A stretch of DNA of 64,000 nucleotides from Hyphomicrobium sp. 12-62-95 (GCA_002279935.1 NCCZ01000002.1:1-64000), one strand, 5' to 3'. Positions 15,848-25,376 are shown, numbered from the stretch's first letter. Notes: a model not told the origin generated them from the sequence alone. Numbers and translations: made by a program.

Positions 15848-17011
15848 CTACTCGATCGCCCGGGTTTCGACGATGCGCAACCCGAAGGCTTCAACGCCAA
15901 TATAGACCTGTTCGGGCGAGTTGGTGAGAAGAACCATGTCGCTGATGCCCAGATCGCGCAAGATCTGCGAGCCGATGCCGGTTTCGACCTGGCGGCGGTT
16001 GGCGGGCGAGGCGCCGTTGCCGCCCTTGTGGCGGCCGATCCAGTCGGAAACGCTCTTGGCGCCCAGATCGCGGATGAGGACGACGACGCCGCGGCCCTCG
16101 CGTTCGATGGCGCGGAGTGATTTGGCGATCAGGCTTTCACCGTCCTTGGCTTCGCCGACTCCGAGGAGGTCGGCGGGGACGTTGACCGCATGCACGCGCA
16201 CGAGGACGGGATCGGGGCCACCGACGTTGCCCTTGACGATGGCCAGATGCTCGGTGTGATCGACGGTGGTCGCGTAAACCTTGAGATCAAAAGGTCCGCC
16301 GAAAGCGCTGTCGAAGCTGGTGTCGGCGACGCGCTCGACGAGGCGGTCGTTCTTGAGGCGATAGGCGATCAGATCTTCGATGGTGCCGATCTTGAGCTTG
16401 TGATGCGCGGCAAAGGCTGCAAGGTCGTCCATGCGCGCCATGGTGCCGTCGTCGTTCATGATCTCGCAGATAACAGCGCTTGGGGCGAGGCCGGCGAGTT
16501 TGGCCAGATCGACGGAGGCTTCGGTGTGGCCGGCGCGGATCAAAACGCCGCCGTCGCGGGCGATCAGCGGAAAGACGTGGCCGGGCGAGACGATGTCGTC
16601 GGCGCCCTTCGTCGTGTCGATGGCGGTGGAGATGGTGCGGGCGCGGTCGTGGGCGGAGATGCCTGTCGAGATGCCTTCGCGGGCTTCAATCGATTGCGTG
16701 AAGGCGGTGCGGTTGCGCGAGGCATTGTTGCGCACCATCATTTCCAGGCCCAGCGCTTCAGCGCGCGCGGGCGTCAGCGCGAGGCAGATGAGGCCGCGCC
16801 CATACTTGGCCATGAAGTTGATCGCGTCGGGCGTTGCCATCTGAGCGGCGATGACGAGGTCGCCTTCGTTCTCGCGGTCTTCCGCGTCGACGAGCACGAC
16901 CATGCGCCCATTCTGCAGTTCCTCGACGATCTCATGCGTCGGGGATACGGCGGAGGCGGGCTTCGGCATCGCGGCGGTCGCTTCCTTGGCGCTCGTCTTT
17001 GTTGCGCTCAC
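15848..17011 (-). CDS. ribB: 3,4-dihydroxy-2-butanone 4-phosphate synthase with degenerate RibA half (RibBX type)
   Basis: The N-terminal half (to about residue 215) is a complete RibB with the metal-binding DAEDRENEGDLVIAA, SRNRTAFTQSIEA and HVFPLIARDGGVLIRAGHTEAS segments. It makes dihydroxybutanone phosphate from ribulose 5-phosphate. The C-terminal half aligns with GTP cyclohydrolase II in outline but lacks its zinc-binding cysteines and catalytic signature: VHAVNVPADLLGVGE stands where VHSECLTGDVFG is expected. It is therefore probably not a cyclohydrolase, and a separate ribA should exist elsewhere. The GTG start at 17011 overlaps the ribE stop (GTGA). Total 387 residues. Confidence 0.92.
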   Translation of the reverse strand: MSATKTSAKEATAAMPKPASAVSPTHEIVEELQNGRMVVLVDAEDRENEGDLVIAAQMATPDAINFMAKYGRGLICLALTPARAEALGLEMMVRNNASRNRTAFTQSIEAREGISTGISAHDRARTISTAIDTTKGADDIVSPGHVFPLIARDGGVLIRAGHTEASVDLAKLAGLAPSAVICEIMNDDGTMARMDDLAAFAAHHKLKIGTIEDLIAYRLKNDRLVERVADTSFDSAFGGPFDLKVYATTVDHTEHLAIVKGNVGGPDPVLVRVHAVNVPADLLGVGEAKDGESLIAKSLRAIEREGRGVVVLIRDLGAKSVSDWIGRHKGGNGASPANRRQVETGIGSQILRDLGISDMVLLTNSPEQVYIGVEAFGLRIVETRAIE

Positions 17012-17601
17012 GGGCGGAACTCCAAAAGCCGCGCGACGTAGCGCGCGAACATATCGACCTCGAGGTTGATGAGGTCGCCCGGCTTTTTGCGCCCCCAGGT
17101 GGTCTTGGTCAAGGTGTGTGGGATCAGATTGATTCCAAAGCGATTTTGATTGACTTCGTTGACCGTGAGCGAGGTGCCATCGAGGGCAACGGATCCCTTG
17201 GGGGCGATGAAGCGGGCGAGTGCGGGCAGGGCTTCCAGGACGTAGCGGACGCTGTCGCCGTCGGGGGCGACGGATTGGATGCGGGCGAGGCCGTCGACGT
17301 GGCCGGAGACGATGTGGCCGCCCAGCTCGTCGCCGGCTTTGAGCGCGCGTTCGAGATTGATGGCGCGGCCGGGCATCCATTCGCCCAGCGTGGTCTTTGA
17401 GAGCGTTTCGTTCGAGACATCGACGGTGAAGGCGGAGCCCTTTCCGTCGGGCCGCACGGACGTGACCGTGAGGCACACGCCGTCGCAGCAGATCGATGCG
17501 CCGAGGTCGATGGTGACCGCTTCGTATGTGGAACGGATCGCGAAGCGTCCGCCTTCGCGGCCGATGACTTCGCCGATGTCTGTGATGATGCCGGTGAACA
17601 T
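17008..17601 (-). CDS. ribE: Riboflavin synthase alpha subunit
   Basis: This 197-residue enzyme dismutates two lumazines to riboflavin. It shows the two lumazine-binding repeats. The first begins MFTGIITDIGEV and contains SICCDGVCLTVTS; the second contains HIVSGHVDG and SVALDGTSLTVNEV. It begins 55 bp after ribD and its stop overlaps the ribB start. Confidence 0.95.
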   Translation of the reverse strand: MFTGIITDIGEVIGREGGRFAIRSTYEAVTIDLGASICCDGVCLTVTSVRPDGKGSAFTVDVSNETLSKTTLGEWMPGRAINLERALKAGDELGGHIVSGHVDGLARIQSVAPDGDSVRYVLEALPALARFIAPKGSVALDGTSLTVNEVNQNRFGINLIPHTLTKTTWGRKKPGDLINLEVDMFARYVARLLEFRP

Positions 17602-17656
17602 GGTGTCCGTTTTCCGCGGGGCCGTGAGCCGGCCGGACCGTTCATGTCGCGCAGGC

Positions 17657-18748
17657 TCACGCCTGGCGCAAGTGCCACATGGTGTCCGTGCCCACGGGGC
17701 GGCAATCGGTCTTGTGCAGGGTTAAATGATTTTGGTGGGAGAGATGGTGTTGCAGGGCAAAGGCTGCATTTTCGGCGTTTGGCGGGCCTGCCATGAAAAG
17801 CGTCACCTCATCGACGAGGCCGCTGCTGGCAAACGAGCGCCAGAGGGTGGGGCCGCCCTCGACGAGGAGGCGCGTGATGCCGCGGGCGGCGAGGGCTTCG
17901 AGCAGGGTGGCGATATTTTGATCGGGCAACTCTAAAACTTCGGCACCGCGGGCGGCGAGATCGTGATCGGCTGGGAGCGCTGCACCTGCTCGCAAAATCA
18001 TGACCGGGGGTTGGGTCGCGGTGGCGAACAGTTTCGCGCTTGGATCAAGGGCGGAGCGGCCGGCGAGGACGATACGCACGGGCGAGCGGTGGGCGAGGCC
18101 CGGAAGGCGACAGGTGAGGTCGGGATTGTCAGCGCGTAGCGTTCCGGCGCCGACGAGGATTGCGTCGGATTGCGCGCGCAAGAGGTGGCCGCTGGCGCGG
18201 GCCTCGGGGCTTGTCACCCAGCGCGGGGCGGTGCCGTCGCCGGGGGCGATGAGGCCGTTCGCATCGGTGGCGATTTTCAGCGTGATGAACGGGCGCTTTT
18301 GCGTGATGCGGAGGATGTGGCCGAGGGTGAGCCAGCGGGCGTCCGGTTCGAGGACGTTTTCGGTGACGTTGACCCCTGCGGCGCGGAGTTTGGCGATGCC
18401 TTCACCCGCGGTGCGCGGATCGGGGTCGCCGCAGCCGACGACGACGCGCTTCAGGCCAGCCGCGACGATGGTGTCGGCGCAGGGCGGGGTTTTGCCGAAA
18501 TGGGCGCAGGGTTCGAGCGTGACGTAGAGGGTTTTTCCGCGCGCCCTGTCGCCTGCCCGGCGGATGGCCGCTGTTTCCGCGTGCGGGCGGCCGCCGGGTT
18601 GCGTCCAGCCGCGCGCGATGACTTCGCCGGTTACCTCATCTGCGATCACCGCGCCGACGGCGGGGTTGGGCGCGGTGTTGCCGAGCCCGCGCTGCGCCAT
18701 CCGCAATGCGATGCGCATCATGTCGAGATCGAAGGGGGATGCCGTCAT
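17657..18748 (-). CDS. ribD: Bifunctional pyrimidine deaminase/reductase RibD
   Basis: RibD carries out the deamination and side-chain reduction steps after GTP ring opening. The deaminase domain (about 1-145) has the zinc motif H56-A-E58 and C81...C90 (PCAHFGKTPPC). The NADPH-dependent reductase domain follows with TLKIATDANG, SDAILVGAGTLRADNP and LLVEGGPTLWRSF. Length of 363 residues is normal. It is the first rib gene after nrdR, with a repeat-rich 450-bp gap upstream and no FMN riboswitch that I can see. Confidence 0.95.
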   Translation of the reverse strand: MTASPFDLDMMRIALRMAQRGLGNTAPNPAVGAVIADEVTGEVIARGWTQPGGRPHAETAAIRRAGDRARGKTLYVTLEPCAHFGKTPPCADTIVAAGLKRVVVGCGDPDPRTAGEGIAKLRAAGVNVTENVLEPDARWLTLGHILRITQKRPFITLKIATDANGLIAPGDGTAPRWVTSPEARASGHLLRAQSDAILVGAGTLRADNPDLTCRLPGLAHRSPVRIVLAGRSALDPSAKLFATATQPPVMILRAGAALPADHDLAARGAEVLELPDQNIATLLEALAARGITRLLVEGGPTLWRSFASSGLVDEVTLFMAGPPNAENAAFALQHHLSHQNHLTLHKTDCRPVGTDTMWHLRQA

Positions 18749-19199
18749 TTCAAAATTGCCGCGGACGTTCGCGCCCCCTGCTCCCCTCCCCCTTGCGGGG
18801 AGGGGCCGGGGGTGGGGGTCGGGCTTGCGGTGATGGTTGCGTTGATCACAGGCGACGATCTGGCTGAGGTGTTTGCGGCTGCATCACCCCACCCCTAACC
18901 CCTCTCCGTCAAGGGGAGGGGGATTTCTTTTCGTGCGAGGTGAGACGCGAGGCAAGTCCCCTCTCCCCGCGCGCGGGGAGAGGGTTAGGGTGAGGGGCAG
19001 CATCCGCACGGTGCGGGCCCTTATCTGACCCGTTTCGAAGTGAGAAGTGGGGTGGGTGAGAAGTGAGGTGGGTGTATCCGCCAATTCGCACGCAGCTGCC
19101 CCTCACCCCGCCCCTCTCCCCATCGAAGGCGATGGGGAGAGGGAGACGTAAGGCGCGTTCGGCGGGTCGATAAAGGCCAGGACAAGCCAAATGGCAGCT
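18749..19199. repeat. Intergenic region with four GC-rich palindromes
   Basis: Between ribD and nrdR lie four palindromes built on CCCCTC / GAGGGG arms: about 18784-18806, 18898-18922, 18957-18998 and 19098-19144. The third has CCTCTCCCCGCGCGCGGGGAG as its core. Such palindromes are common dispersed intergenic repeats in Rhizobiales genomes. A short imperfect direct repeat (GAAGTG-GGTGGGTG type) lies at about 19038-19075. No gene is supported. Confidence 0.7.
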
Positions 19200-19691
19200 T
19201 CAGCTACCGTGGCGTTTGGTGGGGAGGGGGATGACGGTGTCGTCGCCGGCGATTTCGCCGAGGACTTCCTGGAAATCGGCGGCTTCGGTGAAGTCGCGAT
19301 AGACGGACGCGAAGCGGACGTAGGCGACGGGGTCGAGGCCGCGCAGGGCTTCCATCACGCGCTCGCCGATCATGGAGGAGGGGATTTCGGTTTCGCCGGA
19401 GCTTTCGAGCTGGCGGACGATGCCCGACACCATGCGCTCGATGCGGTCGTCGTCGATGGGACGTTTGCGGGTGGCGATGGTGACGGACTTCATCAGCTTG
19501 TCGCGATCGAACGTGACGCGGCGGCCGGACCGTTTGAGAACGATCAGTTCGCGCAGTTGCACGCGCTCAAAGGTCGTAAAGCGTCCGCCGCAGTCGGGAC
19601 ATTCGCGGCGGCGGCGGATGGAGGCGTTCTCATCCGTCGGGCGGCTGTCCTTGACGCTCGTATTTTCGCAGGAGCAGTAGGGGCAGCGCAT
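19200..19691 (-). CDS. nrdR: Transcriptional repressor NrdR
   Basis: NrdR senses ATP/dATP and represses ribonucleotide reductase genes at NrdR boxes. The 163-residue protein has the N-terminal zinc ribbon (C3, C6, C31, C34), a basic DNA-contact region [17 protein letters not shown], and an ATP-cone domain ([19 protein letters not shown] to about 139). A likely box lies upstream of nrdJ at 31748-31763. It follows glyA and precedes ribD, the usual alphaproteobacterial order. Confidence 0.96.
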   Translation of the reverse strand: MRCPYCSCENTSVKDSRPTDENASIRRRRECPDCGGRFTTFERVQLRELIVLKRSGRRVTFDRDKLMKSVTIATRKRPIDDDRIERMVSGIVRQLESSGETEIPSSMIGERVMEALRGLDPVAYVRFASVYRDFTEAADFQEVLGEIAGDDTVIPLPTKRHGS

Positions 19692-19867
19692 CGGGCGTGA
19701 CCTTTGGACGAGAGAGCTTTGGCCCACCTGTTTAGGGTGCGCGCGCCTGAGTCGTCCCCGTGCGCGGCAGCGATTCCCCCGCAATACACAGGTGTTGGCG
19801 GCCGCTCGGTCTCAGACGGTGCCATTCAGCGAGTTTGGCACCGAGTTTGGTGCCTGGCACCGCATGC

Positions 19868-19900
19868 AAAAAAGCGCCTGACGGGGGACCGTCTGGCGCT
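19868..19900 (-). terminator. Terminator of glyA
   Basis: AGCGCC-T-GACGG (19873-19884) pairs with CCGTC-T-GGCGCT (19889-19900) with one T:T mismatch and a four-base loop, then a T6 run reading leftward. It sits 30 bases past the glyA stop, so nrdR-rib genes likely have their own promoter in 19692-19867. Confidence 0.85.
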
Positions 19901-19929
19901 TTCTGTACTCTTGTGACTTTCGTGGGCGA

Positions 19930-21231
19930 TTAGCCGTAGAGCGGGAAGCGGCGGCAGAGGGCGGTCGCTTCATCCTTGATCTTGGCTTCCACGGCAACGT
20001 TGCCCTCTTCGCCATTCTTGGCGAGACCTTCGAGGACTTCAGCGATCATGCGACCGACTTCACGGAATTCGGCAACGCCGAAGCCGCGCGTGGTGCCGGC
20101 GGGCGAGCCGAGACGGATGCCCGAGGTGACCATGGGCTTGGCCGGATCGAACGGCACGCCGTTCTTGTTGCAGGTGATGTGCGCGCGGCCCAGTGCCTTT
20201 TCGGAGATGTTGCCGGTCAGGTTCTTGGGACGCAGATCGACGAGGATCAGGTGGCTGTCGGTGCCGCCGGAGACGAGCGCGAAGCCCGAGTTGACAAGCA
20301 CTTCGCCCATCGCCTTGGCGTTGTCGATTACGTTCTGGATGTAGGTCTTGAAGTCAGGCTGGAGGCATTCACCGAAGGCCACGGCCTTGCCGGCGATGAC
20401 GTGCATCAGCGGGCCGCCCTGGATGCCCGGGAAGATCGACGAGTTGAACTTCTTGGCGAGCGCCTCGTCGTTCGTGAGGATGATGCCGCCGCGCGGACCG
20501 CGAAGGGTCTTATGCGTGGTCGATGTGACGACGTGGGCGTGCGGGAACGGGCTCGGGTAGAGACCGGCACCGACGAGGCCAGCGAAGTGGGCCATGTCGA
20601 CCAGCAGGTACGCGCCGATTTCGTCGGCGATCGCGCGGAACTGGGCGAAGTCGATCTTGCGCGGATAGGCCGAGCCGCCGGTGATGAGCAGCTTGGGCTT
20701 GTGCTCGTGGGCGAGCTTGCGGACTTCGTCGAAGTCGATGAGGTGCGTTTCGGGATGGACGCCGTAGTGGACGGCCTTGAACCACTTGCCCGACTGGTTG
20801 ACCGGGGCGCCGTGGGTCAAGTGACCGCCGGCGGCCAGCGACAGACCCATGATCGTGTCACCCGGCTGGATCAGCGCGTTGAACACGCCCTGGTTGGCCT
20901 GCGAGCCCGAGTTCGGCTGCACGTTGGCAAAGCCGCAGTTGAACAGCTTCTTGGCCCGCTCAATGGCGAGATCTTCCACGATATCAACATACTGGCAGCC
21001 GCCGTAGTAGCGCTTGCCGGGGTAGCCTTCGGCGTACTTGTTGGTCAGAACGCTGCCGGCGGCGTCAAGGACGGCGCGGGAAACGATGTTTTCGGAGGCA
21101 ATGAGCTCGATTTCATCCTGCTGGCGGCCGTACTCCTTCGCGATCGCGGCGGCAACCTCCGGATCGGTCTCCTCGATGTGAGACTTGAAAAAGCGCTCGG
21201 TCGAGCTGGACTGCCCCTTCATATTCAACAT
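19930..21231 (-). CDS. glyA: Serine hydroxymethyltransferase
   Basis: GlyA interconverts serine and glycine with tetrahydrofolate, supplying one-carbon units. The 433-residue protein has the PLP lysine K241 in [14 protein letters not shown], the [13 protein letters not shown] segment and the GGHLTHG loop. ATG 21231 has GAGGAAAC upstream; the longer in-frame ORF runs into the 18-bp tandem repeat region and is not coding. Confidence 0.97.
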   Translation of the reverse strand: MLNMKGQSSSTERFFKSHIEETDPEVAAAIAKEYGRQQDEIELIASENIVSRAVLDAAGSVLTNKYAEGYPGKRYYGGCQYVDIVEDLAIERAKKLFNCGFANVQPNSGSQANQGVFNALIQPGDTIMGLSLAAGGHLTHGAPVNQSGKWFKAVHYGVHPETHLIDFDEVRKLAHEHKPKLLITGGSAYPRKIDFAQFRAIADEIGAYLLVDMAHFAGLVGAGLYPSPFPHAHVVTSTTHKTLRGPRGGIILTNDEALAKKFNSSIFPGIQGGPLMHVIAGKAVAFGECLQPDFKTYIQNVIDNAKAMGEVLVNSGFALVSGGTDSHLILVDLRPKNLTGNISEKALGRAHITCNKNGVPFDPAKPMVTSGIRLGSPAGTTRGFGVAEFREVGRMIAEVLEGLAKNGEEGNVAVEAKIKDEATALCRRFPLYG

Positions 21232-21541
21232 GACGTTTCCTCGCTGATTTTGCGGAATTTGGTTGGCGGCGGATTCGGGTTGCGCGTCGATCCGAAAGGC
21301 TGGGACGCCCCTGTTCGACGAAAGTCTTACGTTGGGGAATACCACGTGGTGCACTACCCCCACAACCGGCCCCCCAGGACGCGACGACACTACGCAGGGA
21401 TTCCTTGGGCTGAAAACGCCCCCCGGGGTGGGTTGGACCAACCCTTTCGGTGAAGTCGGGCCTTTCGGTGAAGTCGGGCCTTTCGGTGAAGTCGGGCCTT
21501 TCGGTGAAGTCGGGCCTTTCGGTGAGCTGGGCCGTCCGGGG
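21232..21541. other. glyA-hemA intergenic region
   Basis: This 310-bp gap lies downstream of hemA and upstream of glyA (both leftward). It contains the 18-bp tandem array at 21449-21533, and the glyA promoter should be in 21232-21440. I see no gene and no riboswitch I can name. Confidence 0.5.
21449..21533. repeat. 18-bp tandem repeat, four full copies plus a partial
   Basis: The unit GGTGAAGTCGGGCCTTTC is repeated exactly at 21449, 21467, 21485 and 21503, followed by a diverged partial copy to 21533. It begins just after the hemA stop in transcription order. Exact copies suggest recent expansion by slippage. Confidence 0.95.
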
Positions 21542-22774
21542 TCATTCGGCCGCGAGGCGCACAATCTGGCCGTGGGACAGAGGGCAGGCCGCCCAGAGTT
21601 CCGACAACGCATGGACCAGGGCGTCCATTTGGGCGTCCGTGTGCTGCGGCGAGGGTGTCAAGCGGATGCGCTCGGTGCCGCGCGGGACCGTCGGATAATT
21701 GATCGGCTGCGCGTAAATGCCATAGCGGTCGAGCAGGGTATCCGTCACGGCCTTGCAATGGACGGGATCGCCGACGAGGATCGGGACGATGTGGCTCGGA
21801 TTGTCCATGACCGGAATCTTGGCGGCCTTCAGCTTGGCCTTCAGGGTCCGGGCGCGCTCCTGATGGCGGGCGCGCTCGAACTGGCTGCCTTTGAGATAGC
21901 GGATGGACGCGAGCGCTCCGGCTGCCACGGCAGGGGCAACCGAGGTGGTGAAGATGAAGCCTGCAGCGAACGAGCGAATCGCATCGCAGATGTCGCGCGA
22001 GGCGGCGATGTAGCCGCCCATGACGCCATAGCCCTTGGCGAGCGTGCCGTTGATGACGTCGACGCGGTGCATGACGCCGTCGCGCTCAGCGATGCCGCCG
22101 CCGCGTGGGCCATAGAGGCCGACGGCGTGGACTTCGTCGAGATAAGTCATGGCGCCATATTTATCGGCCAGATCGCAGATGGCGGCGATTGGAGAAATAT
22201 GGCCATCCATCGAATACACGCTCTCGAAGGCGATGAGCTTGGGCGTCTCGCGCGGGAATTCGGCGAGCTTAGCTTCGAGGTCAGCGATATCATTGTGGCG
22301 GAAGATGCGCTTGTCGCCGCCGCCGTTGCGGATGCCGGCGATCATCGAGGCGTGGTTCTTCTCGTCAGAGAAGATCACGAGGCCGGGAATGAGCTTTTGA
22401 ATGGTGGACAGCGTCGCGTCGTTGGCGACGTAAGCGGAGGTGAAGAGGAGGGCCGCTTCCTTGCCGTGCAGGTCGGCGATCTCGAGTTCGAGTTCGACGT
22501 GGTAGCGGGTGGTGCCGGAGATGTTGCGCGTGCCGCCGGAACCCGCGCCGGCGACATCGATCGCTTCGTGCATGGCGGCGAGCACATTGGGGTGCTGGCC
22601 CATGCCGAGGTAATCGTTCGAGCACCACACCGTGATCGGGTGGTTCGACGTCTCGGTGTACCGCGTTGCGGAGGGGAAAGCGCCGCGCTGGCGCTTGAGA
22701 TCGGCGAAGACCCGGTAGCGTCCCTCGGCCTTGATCTGGTCGAGTGCCGCCTTGAATCGCCCGGCATAGTCCAT
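21542..22774 (-). CDS. hemA: 5-aminolevulinate synthase
   Basis: This PLP enzyme condenses glycine and succinyl-CoA in the C4 (Shemin) route to heme, typical of Alphaproteobacteria. The 410-residue protein shows [23 protein letters not shown], the [12 protein letters not shown] segment and the PLP lysine K247 ([14 protein letters not shown]). ATG 22774 has GGAAAC upstream at about nine bases. Its substrate glycine is supplied by the downstream glyA. Confidence 0.97.
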   Translation of the reverse strand: MDYAGRFKAALDQIKAEGRYRVFADLKRQRGAFPSATRYTETSNHPITVWCSNDYLGMGQHPNVLAAMHEAIDVAGAGSGGTRNISGTTRYHVELELEIADLHGKEAALLFTSAYVANDATLSTIQKLIPGLVIFSDEKNHASMIAGIRNGGGDKRIFRHNDIADLEAKLAEFPRETPKLIAFESVYSMDGHISPIAAICDLADKYGAMTYLDEVHAVGLYGPRGGGIAERDGVMHRVDVINGTLAKGYGVMGGYIAASRDICDAIRSFAAGFIFTTSVAPAVAAGALASIRYLKGSQFERARHQERARTLKAKLKAAKIPVMDNPSHIVPILVGDPVHCKAVTDTLLDRYGIYAQPINYPTVPRGTERIRLTPSPQHTDAQMDALVHALSELWAACPLSHGQIVRLAAE

Positions 22775-23123
22775 CTGCACGTTTCCTGACCCTTTCGGGG
22801 CTGTTTTCGCCCGTTTGACGCGCACTCTGCCCCGGCTCTAGCCCGTTGATCAACCGCTTTCGTGTCGCGACCTTTTGCAGGTCAATTTGCTTGTTGTCCG
22901 TCTTTCTCGAAGGCCACGGTTGGCATCTTGGCCCCAACGTTTGGGATACGTTCCTGGCGCAAAGTTGGCTTCGGCGAGGCTCACCCAAGTGCTTGCGGCA
23001 TTCGGACTAGAGCATTTGGCGCATCATCACCACTTGACGAGAGTCAAACGCGGGCGAGCGGAACGAATTGCCGCGCCATGTTGCAGATCAAATTAATGGT
23101 AGGGCGAGTGACTTGCTGCCGGC
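22775..23123. other. Intergenic region upstream of hemA
   Basis: A 349-bp gap between the second L,D-transpeptidase (ending 23124, leftward) and hemA. It should hold the hemA promoter and the transpeptidase terminator. I find no gene, repeat or clear promoter. Confidence 0.4.
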
Positions 23124-24404
23124 TTAATACGAGGTGGCCGATTCTGAACCCGAGCGGTCGCGGTCGTAAAGGTCGCGGCGGAATTGAATGACGCCGTCGG
23201 GGGTGGCCCAGGCGGTCAGATAGGCGAAATACAGAGGAACTGGCTTTTTCAGTTTGGCGTCGATGCGCTCGCCGCCTTCTCTGACGGACGCGATGCGGTT
23301 GGCGCTCCAGCCGGGCGTGTCGGCCAGGAGCCAGGCGGCCAGTTGTTCGATGTTGGCGACGCGGATGCAGCCGGAGCTGGCCGCGCGGAAGTTGCGGCCG
23401 AACATCGTCTCCGATGGCGTGTCGTGCATGTAGACCGAATGCGAATTGTTGAAATTGATCTTCAAGAAGCCCAACGGATTATCCTTGCCCGGCTTCTGGC
23501 GGTAGGAGAGCCCGGCGGGCTGGCCGGAGGACCAGTTGATTTTTTCCGGGTCGACCTTTTTGCCGGCGCCGTCATAAGCGTCGATGCCGAATTTGACGAG
23601 GACGTTCTTGCCCTCTTGCTGCATCTCGCGGCCGCGCGGGATCAGATCCTTGGAGATCACCGTCGGCGGCAGGCGCCAAATGGGATTGAAGTTCATTTCA
23701 TGAATCGTCGTGCGCAGGAGAGGTGTAGGCCGGTCGGGCTTGCCGACAACGCCGGTATGGCGGGAGACGACCTTGTCGCCCTGGACGGCTTCGACTTGGG
23801 CTGCGGGAATGTTGACGGCGACATACTTCTGCTTGGCGGTGCTGCCGACATAATCCTGGAGGCGGGCGAGCGAGTTTTTGAGCTGGCGTAGGCGAACGTC
23901 GGCGGGGACGTTCAAGGCGGCGGCGGTGCGCTCGTCGACGATGCCGGTGGGGGTGAGGCCGTTGGTGGCCTGGAAGCGCTTCACGGCGAGGTCGAGATCG
24001 GAGCCAAAATGTTCCGATTCATCGCTGCTCGAAGGAAATTCGCCCGAGACGGCGAGGCGGCGTTTGAGGACGGCGACGGCAAAATGCGTCTCGCCGTAGA
24101 ACGTTTTGATGGCGGGAACGGTCTCCCAACCGCCGCTCGCGACGATGTCCTGGTATTTTTTGATCGCGGATTTGGTGGGGGCGACGTTGGCCGGCGACAG
24201 CGTCGGGTAGCCCGGCGGCGGGTTCTTTTCCCATTCGCGGACGAACTCGCGGTCGACAGCGCCTGGGCTCGATGCGCCTGGTCCCGAGGGGCCGAATTGA
24301 ATGCCGTTGTCGAAGGCGGCCGCAGGGAGTGCATGGATGCATGCGGCCACTGCCAGAACGGCCAGACCGCGCCGTGTCGAGACATTGGTGTCGCGGTTTG
24401 TCAT
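23124..24404 (-). CDS. L,D-transpeptidase (YkuD) next to LdtR regulator
   Basis: This 426-residue paralogue of the 12153-13541 enzyme would make 3-3 peptidoglycan cross-links in the periplasm. It has a signal peptide (about 1-30, cut after LPAAA), a peptidoglycan-binding region (LDLAVKRFQATNGLTPTGIVDERT), and a YkuD domain with H327 (VYMHDTP) and C346 (SSGCIRV). The C-terminal PLYFAYLTAWATPDG segment is also shared with the paralogue. ATG 24404 is used; TTG 24419 is possible. It follows an LdtR-type regulator gene, the arrangement known for ldtR-ldtP in Rhizobiales. Confidence 0.9.
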   Translation of the reverse strand: MTNRDTNVSTRRGLAVLAVAACIHALPAAAFDNGIQFGPSGPGASSPGAVDREFVREWEKNPPPGYPTLSPANVAPTKSAIKKYQDIVASGGWETVPAIKTFYGETHFAVAVLKRRLAVSGEFPSSSDESEHFGSDLDLAVKRFQATNGLTPTGIVDERTAAALNVPADVRLRQLKNSLARLQDYVGSTAKQKYVAVNIPAAQVEAVQGDKVVSRHTGVVGKPDRPTPLLRTTIHEMNFNPIWRLPPTVISKDLIPRGREMQQEGKNVLVKFGIDAYDGAGKKVDPEKINWSSGQPAGLSYRQKPGKDNPLGFLKINFNNSHSVYMHDTPSETMFGRNFRAASSGCIRVANIEQLAAWLLADTPGWSANRIASVREGGERIDAKLKKPVPLYFAYLTAWATPDGVIQFRRDLYDRDRSGSESATSY

Positions 24405-24542
24405 GGCACCCGCCAGCAACTGTCCCAGAGGTCATTCCGGGGCGGACAGTGTGTTATTCGCGGGCGCTTGAAAAGCCCCCTGTGCTGGATCGCATCCACG
24501 GCTTACGGGCGAGGCTGCGTCCGGTGTAAATCGGATGTCCAC

Positions 24543-24584
24543 AAAACGAAAGGATCGCGGCGTGGGGCACCGCGATCCTTCGTT
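24543..24584 (-). terminator. Terminator of the ldtR gene
   Basis: A long stem pairs AAGGATCGCGG (24550-24560) with CCGCGATCCTT (24570-24580), extended by flanking AACG/CGTT, then a short T4 run reading leftward. It lies 40 bases past the ldtR stop, so the L,D-transpeptidase probably has its own promoter in 24405-24540. A 12-bp direct repeat CGAAATGTACC-type occurs at about 24590-24618. Confidence 0.75.
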
Positions 24585-24622
24585 CAGTTTGAAATGTACC
24601 GACTCGAAATGTACCGGAGGGA

Positions 24623-25138
24623 TTAAAGGCGGTACAGGATCTGGTGCGACCAGAAGCGCTCCAGGCGCATCAGCGCCTTGTTGAGGTGCTTCAGATCTTC
24701 GTTATCCACGCTGCCGACCGTTTCGATCGAGCTCAGCTGGCGCTGGTAGAGCTTGTTGACCACGTCGCAGACGTCGTGGCCCTTGTCCGTCAGGCTGACG
24801 CGCACGCTGCGGCCGTCCGTTTCGGACTTCTTGTAGTGAATGTAGCCCATATCGACGAGCTTCTTCAGGTTGTAGGAGACGTTGGAGCCGAGGTAATAGC
24901 CGCCCCGCTTCAGGTCGCCCGCCGTCAGTTCGCTTTCGCCGATATTGTAAATCAGCAGCGCTTGCACGCTGTTGAGATCGGACCCGCCCTGGCGCTGGAA
25001 TTCATCCTTGATGACATCGAGCAGCAGACGATGCAGCCGTTCGATCAGGCGCAGCGCCTGGAGATACTCGCCCTGGATCGTTTCTTCCGCGACCGCTTGT
25101 ACTTTTGCGCGGGCACGCGCGTCGATAACAGCACTCAT
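24623..25138 (-). CDS. ldtR: MarR-family regulator, LdtR-like
   Basis: This 171-residue winged-helix protein has the LdtR pattern: a long N-terminal helix (ETIQGEYLQALRLIERLHRLLLDVIKDEF), the DNA-binding LTAGDLKRGGYYLGSNVSYNLKKLVDMGYI, and the wing DGRSVRVSLTDKG. LdtR homologues in Liberibacter and Sinorhizobium control a neighbouring L,D-transpeptidase and stress tolerance. The neighbouring gene here is such an enzyme, so the call rests on both sequence pattern and position. Confidence 0.85.
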   Translation of the reverse strand: MSAVIDARARAKVQAVAEETIQGEYLQALRLIERLHRLLLDVIKDEFQRQGGSDLNSVQALLIYNIGESELTAGDLKRGGYYLGSNVSYNLKKLVDMGYIHYKKSETDGRSVRVSLTDKGHDVCDVVNKLYQRQLSSIETVGSVDNEDLKHLNKALMRLERFWSHQILYRL

Positions 25139-25376
25139 CGCCCAGCCTCTTACCTGTTTGAACGCACACTCCCGGTTTTTTTAGTCTCCGGGTTTCAACA
25201 GGCAGAATAGCTTCAATAATTAAATCTTACCTGAATAGATATAGTAAAAGAATAGTTCCCGGGGGTACCATTCAATCGTTGTTTATATTGTCTTACGGCT
25301 GCGCTTCGGTTTTGGCGCGCGCATAGGCCAACTATTGAACCGCTTTTCCTAAAAACATTCCTACAAAAAGCAGCGG
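25139..25376. promoter_or_regulatory. Upstream region of ldtR
   Basis: AT-rich for this genome around 25210-25260. Reading leftward, CAGGTAAGA occurs twice (about 25150 and 25228) and CCCGG...CCGGG forms a small inverted repeat near 25170-25191. These could be LdtR autoregulation sites; that is inference. No gene is supported. Confidence 0.35.

Noticed and set aside
18749..19199. FMN riboswitch before ribD
   Set aside because: The conserved RFN sequence was not found on the minus strand; the gap holds palindromic repeats instead.
20179..21453. 424-codon plus-strand ORF opposite glyA
   Set aside because: Antisense shadow of glyA that also runs into non-coding sequence past the glyA start.
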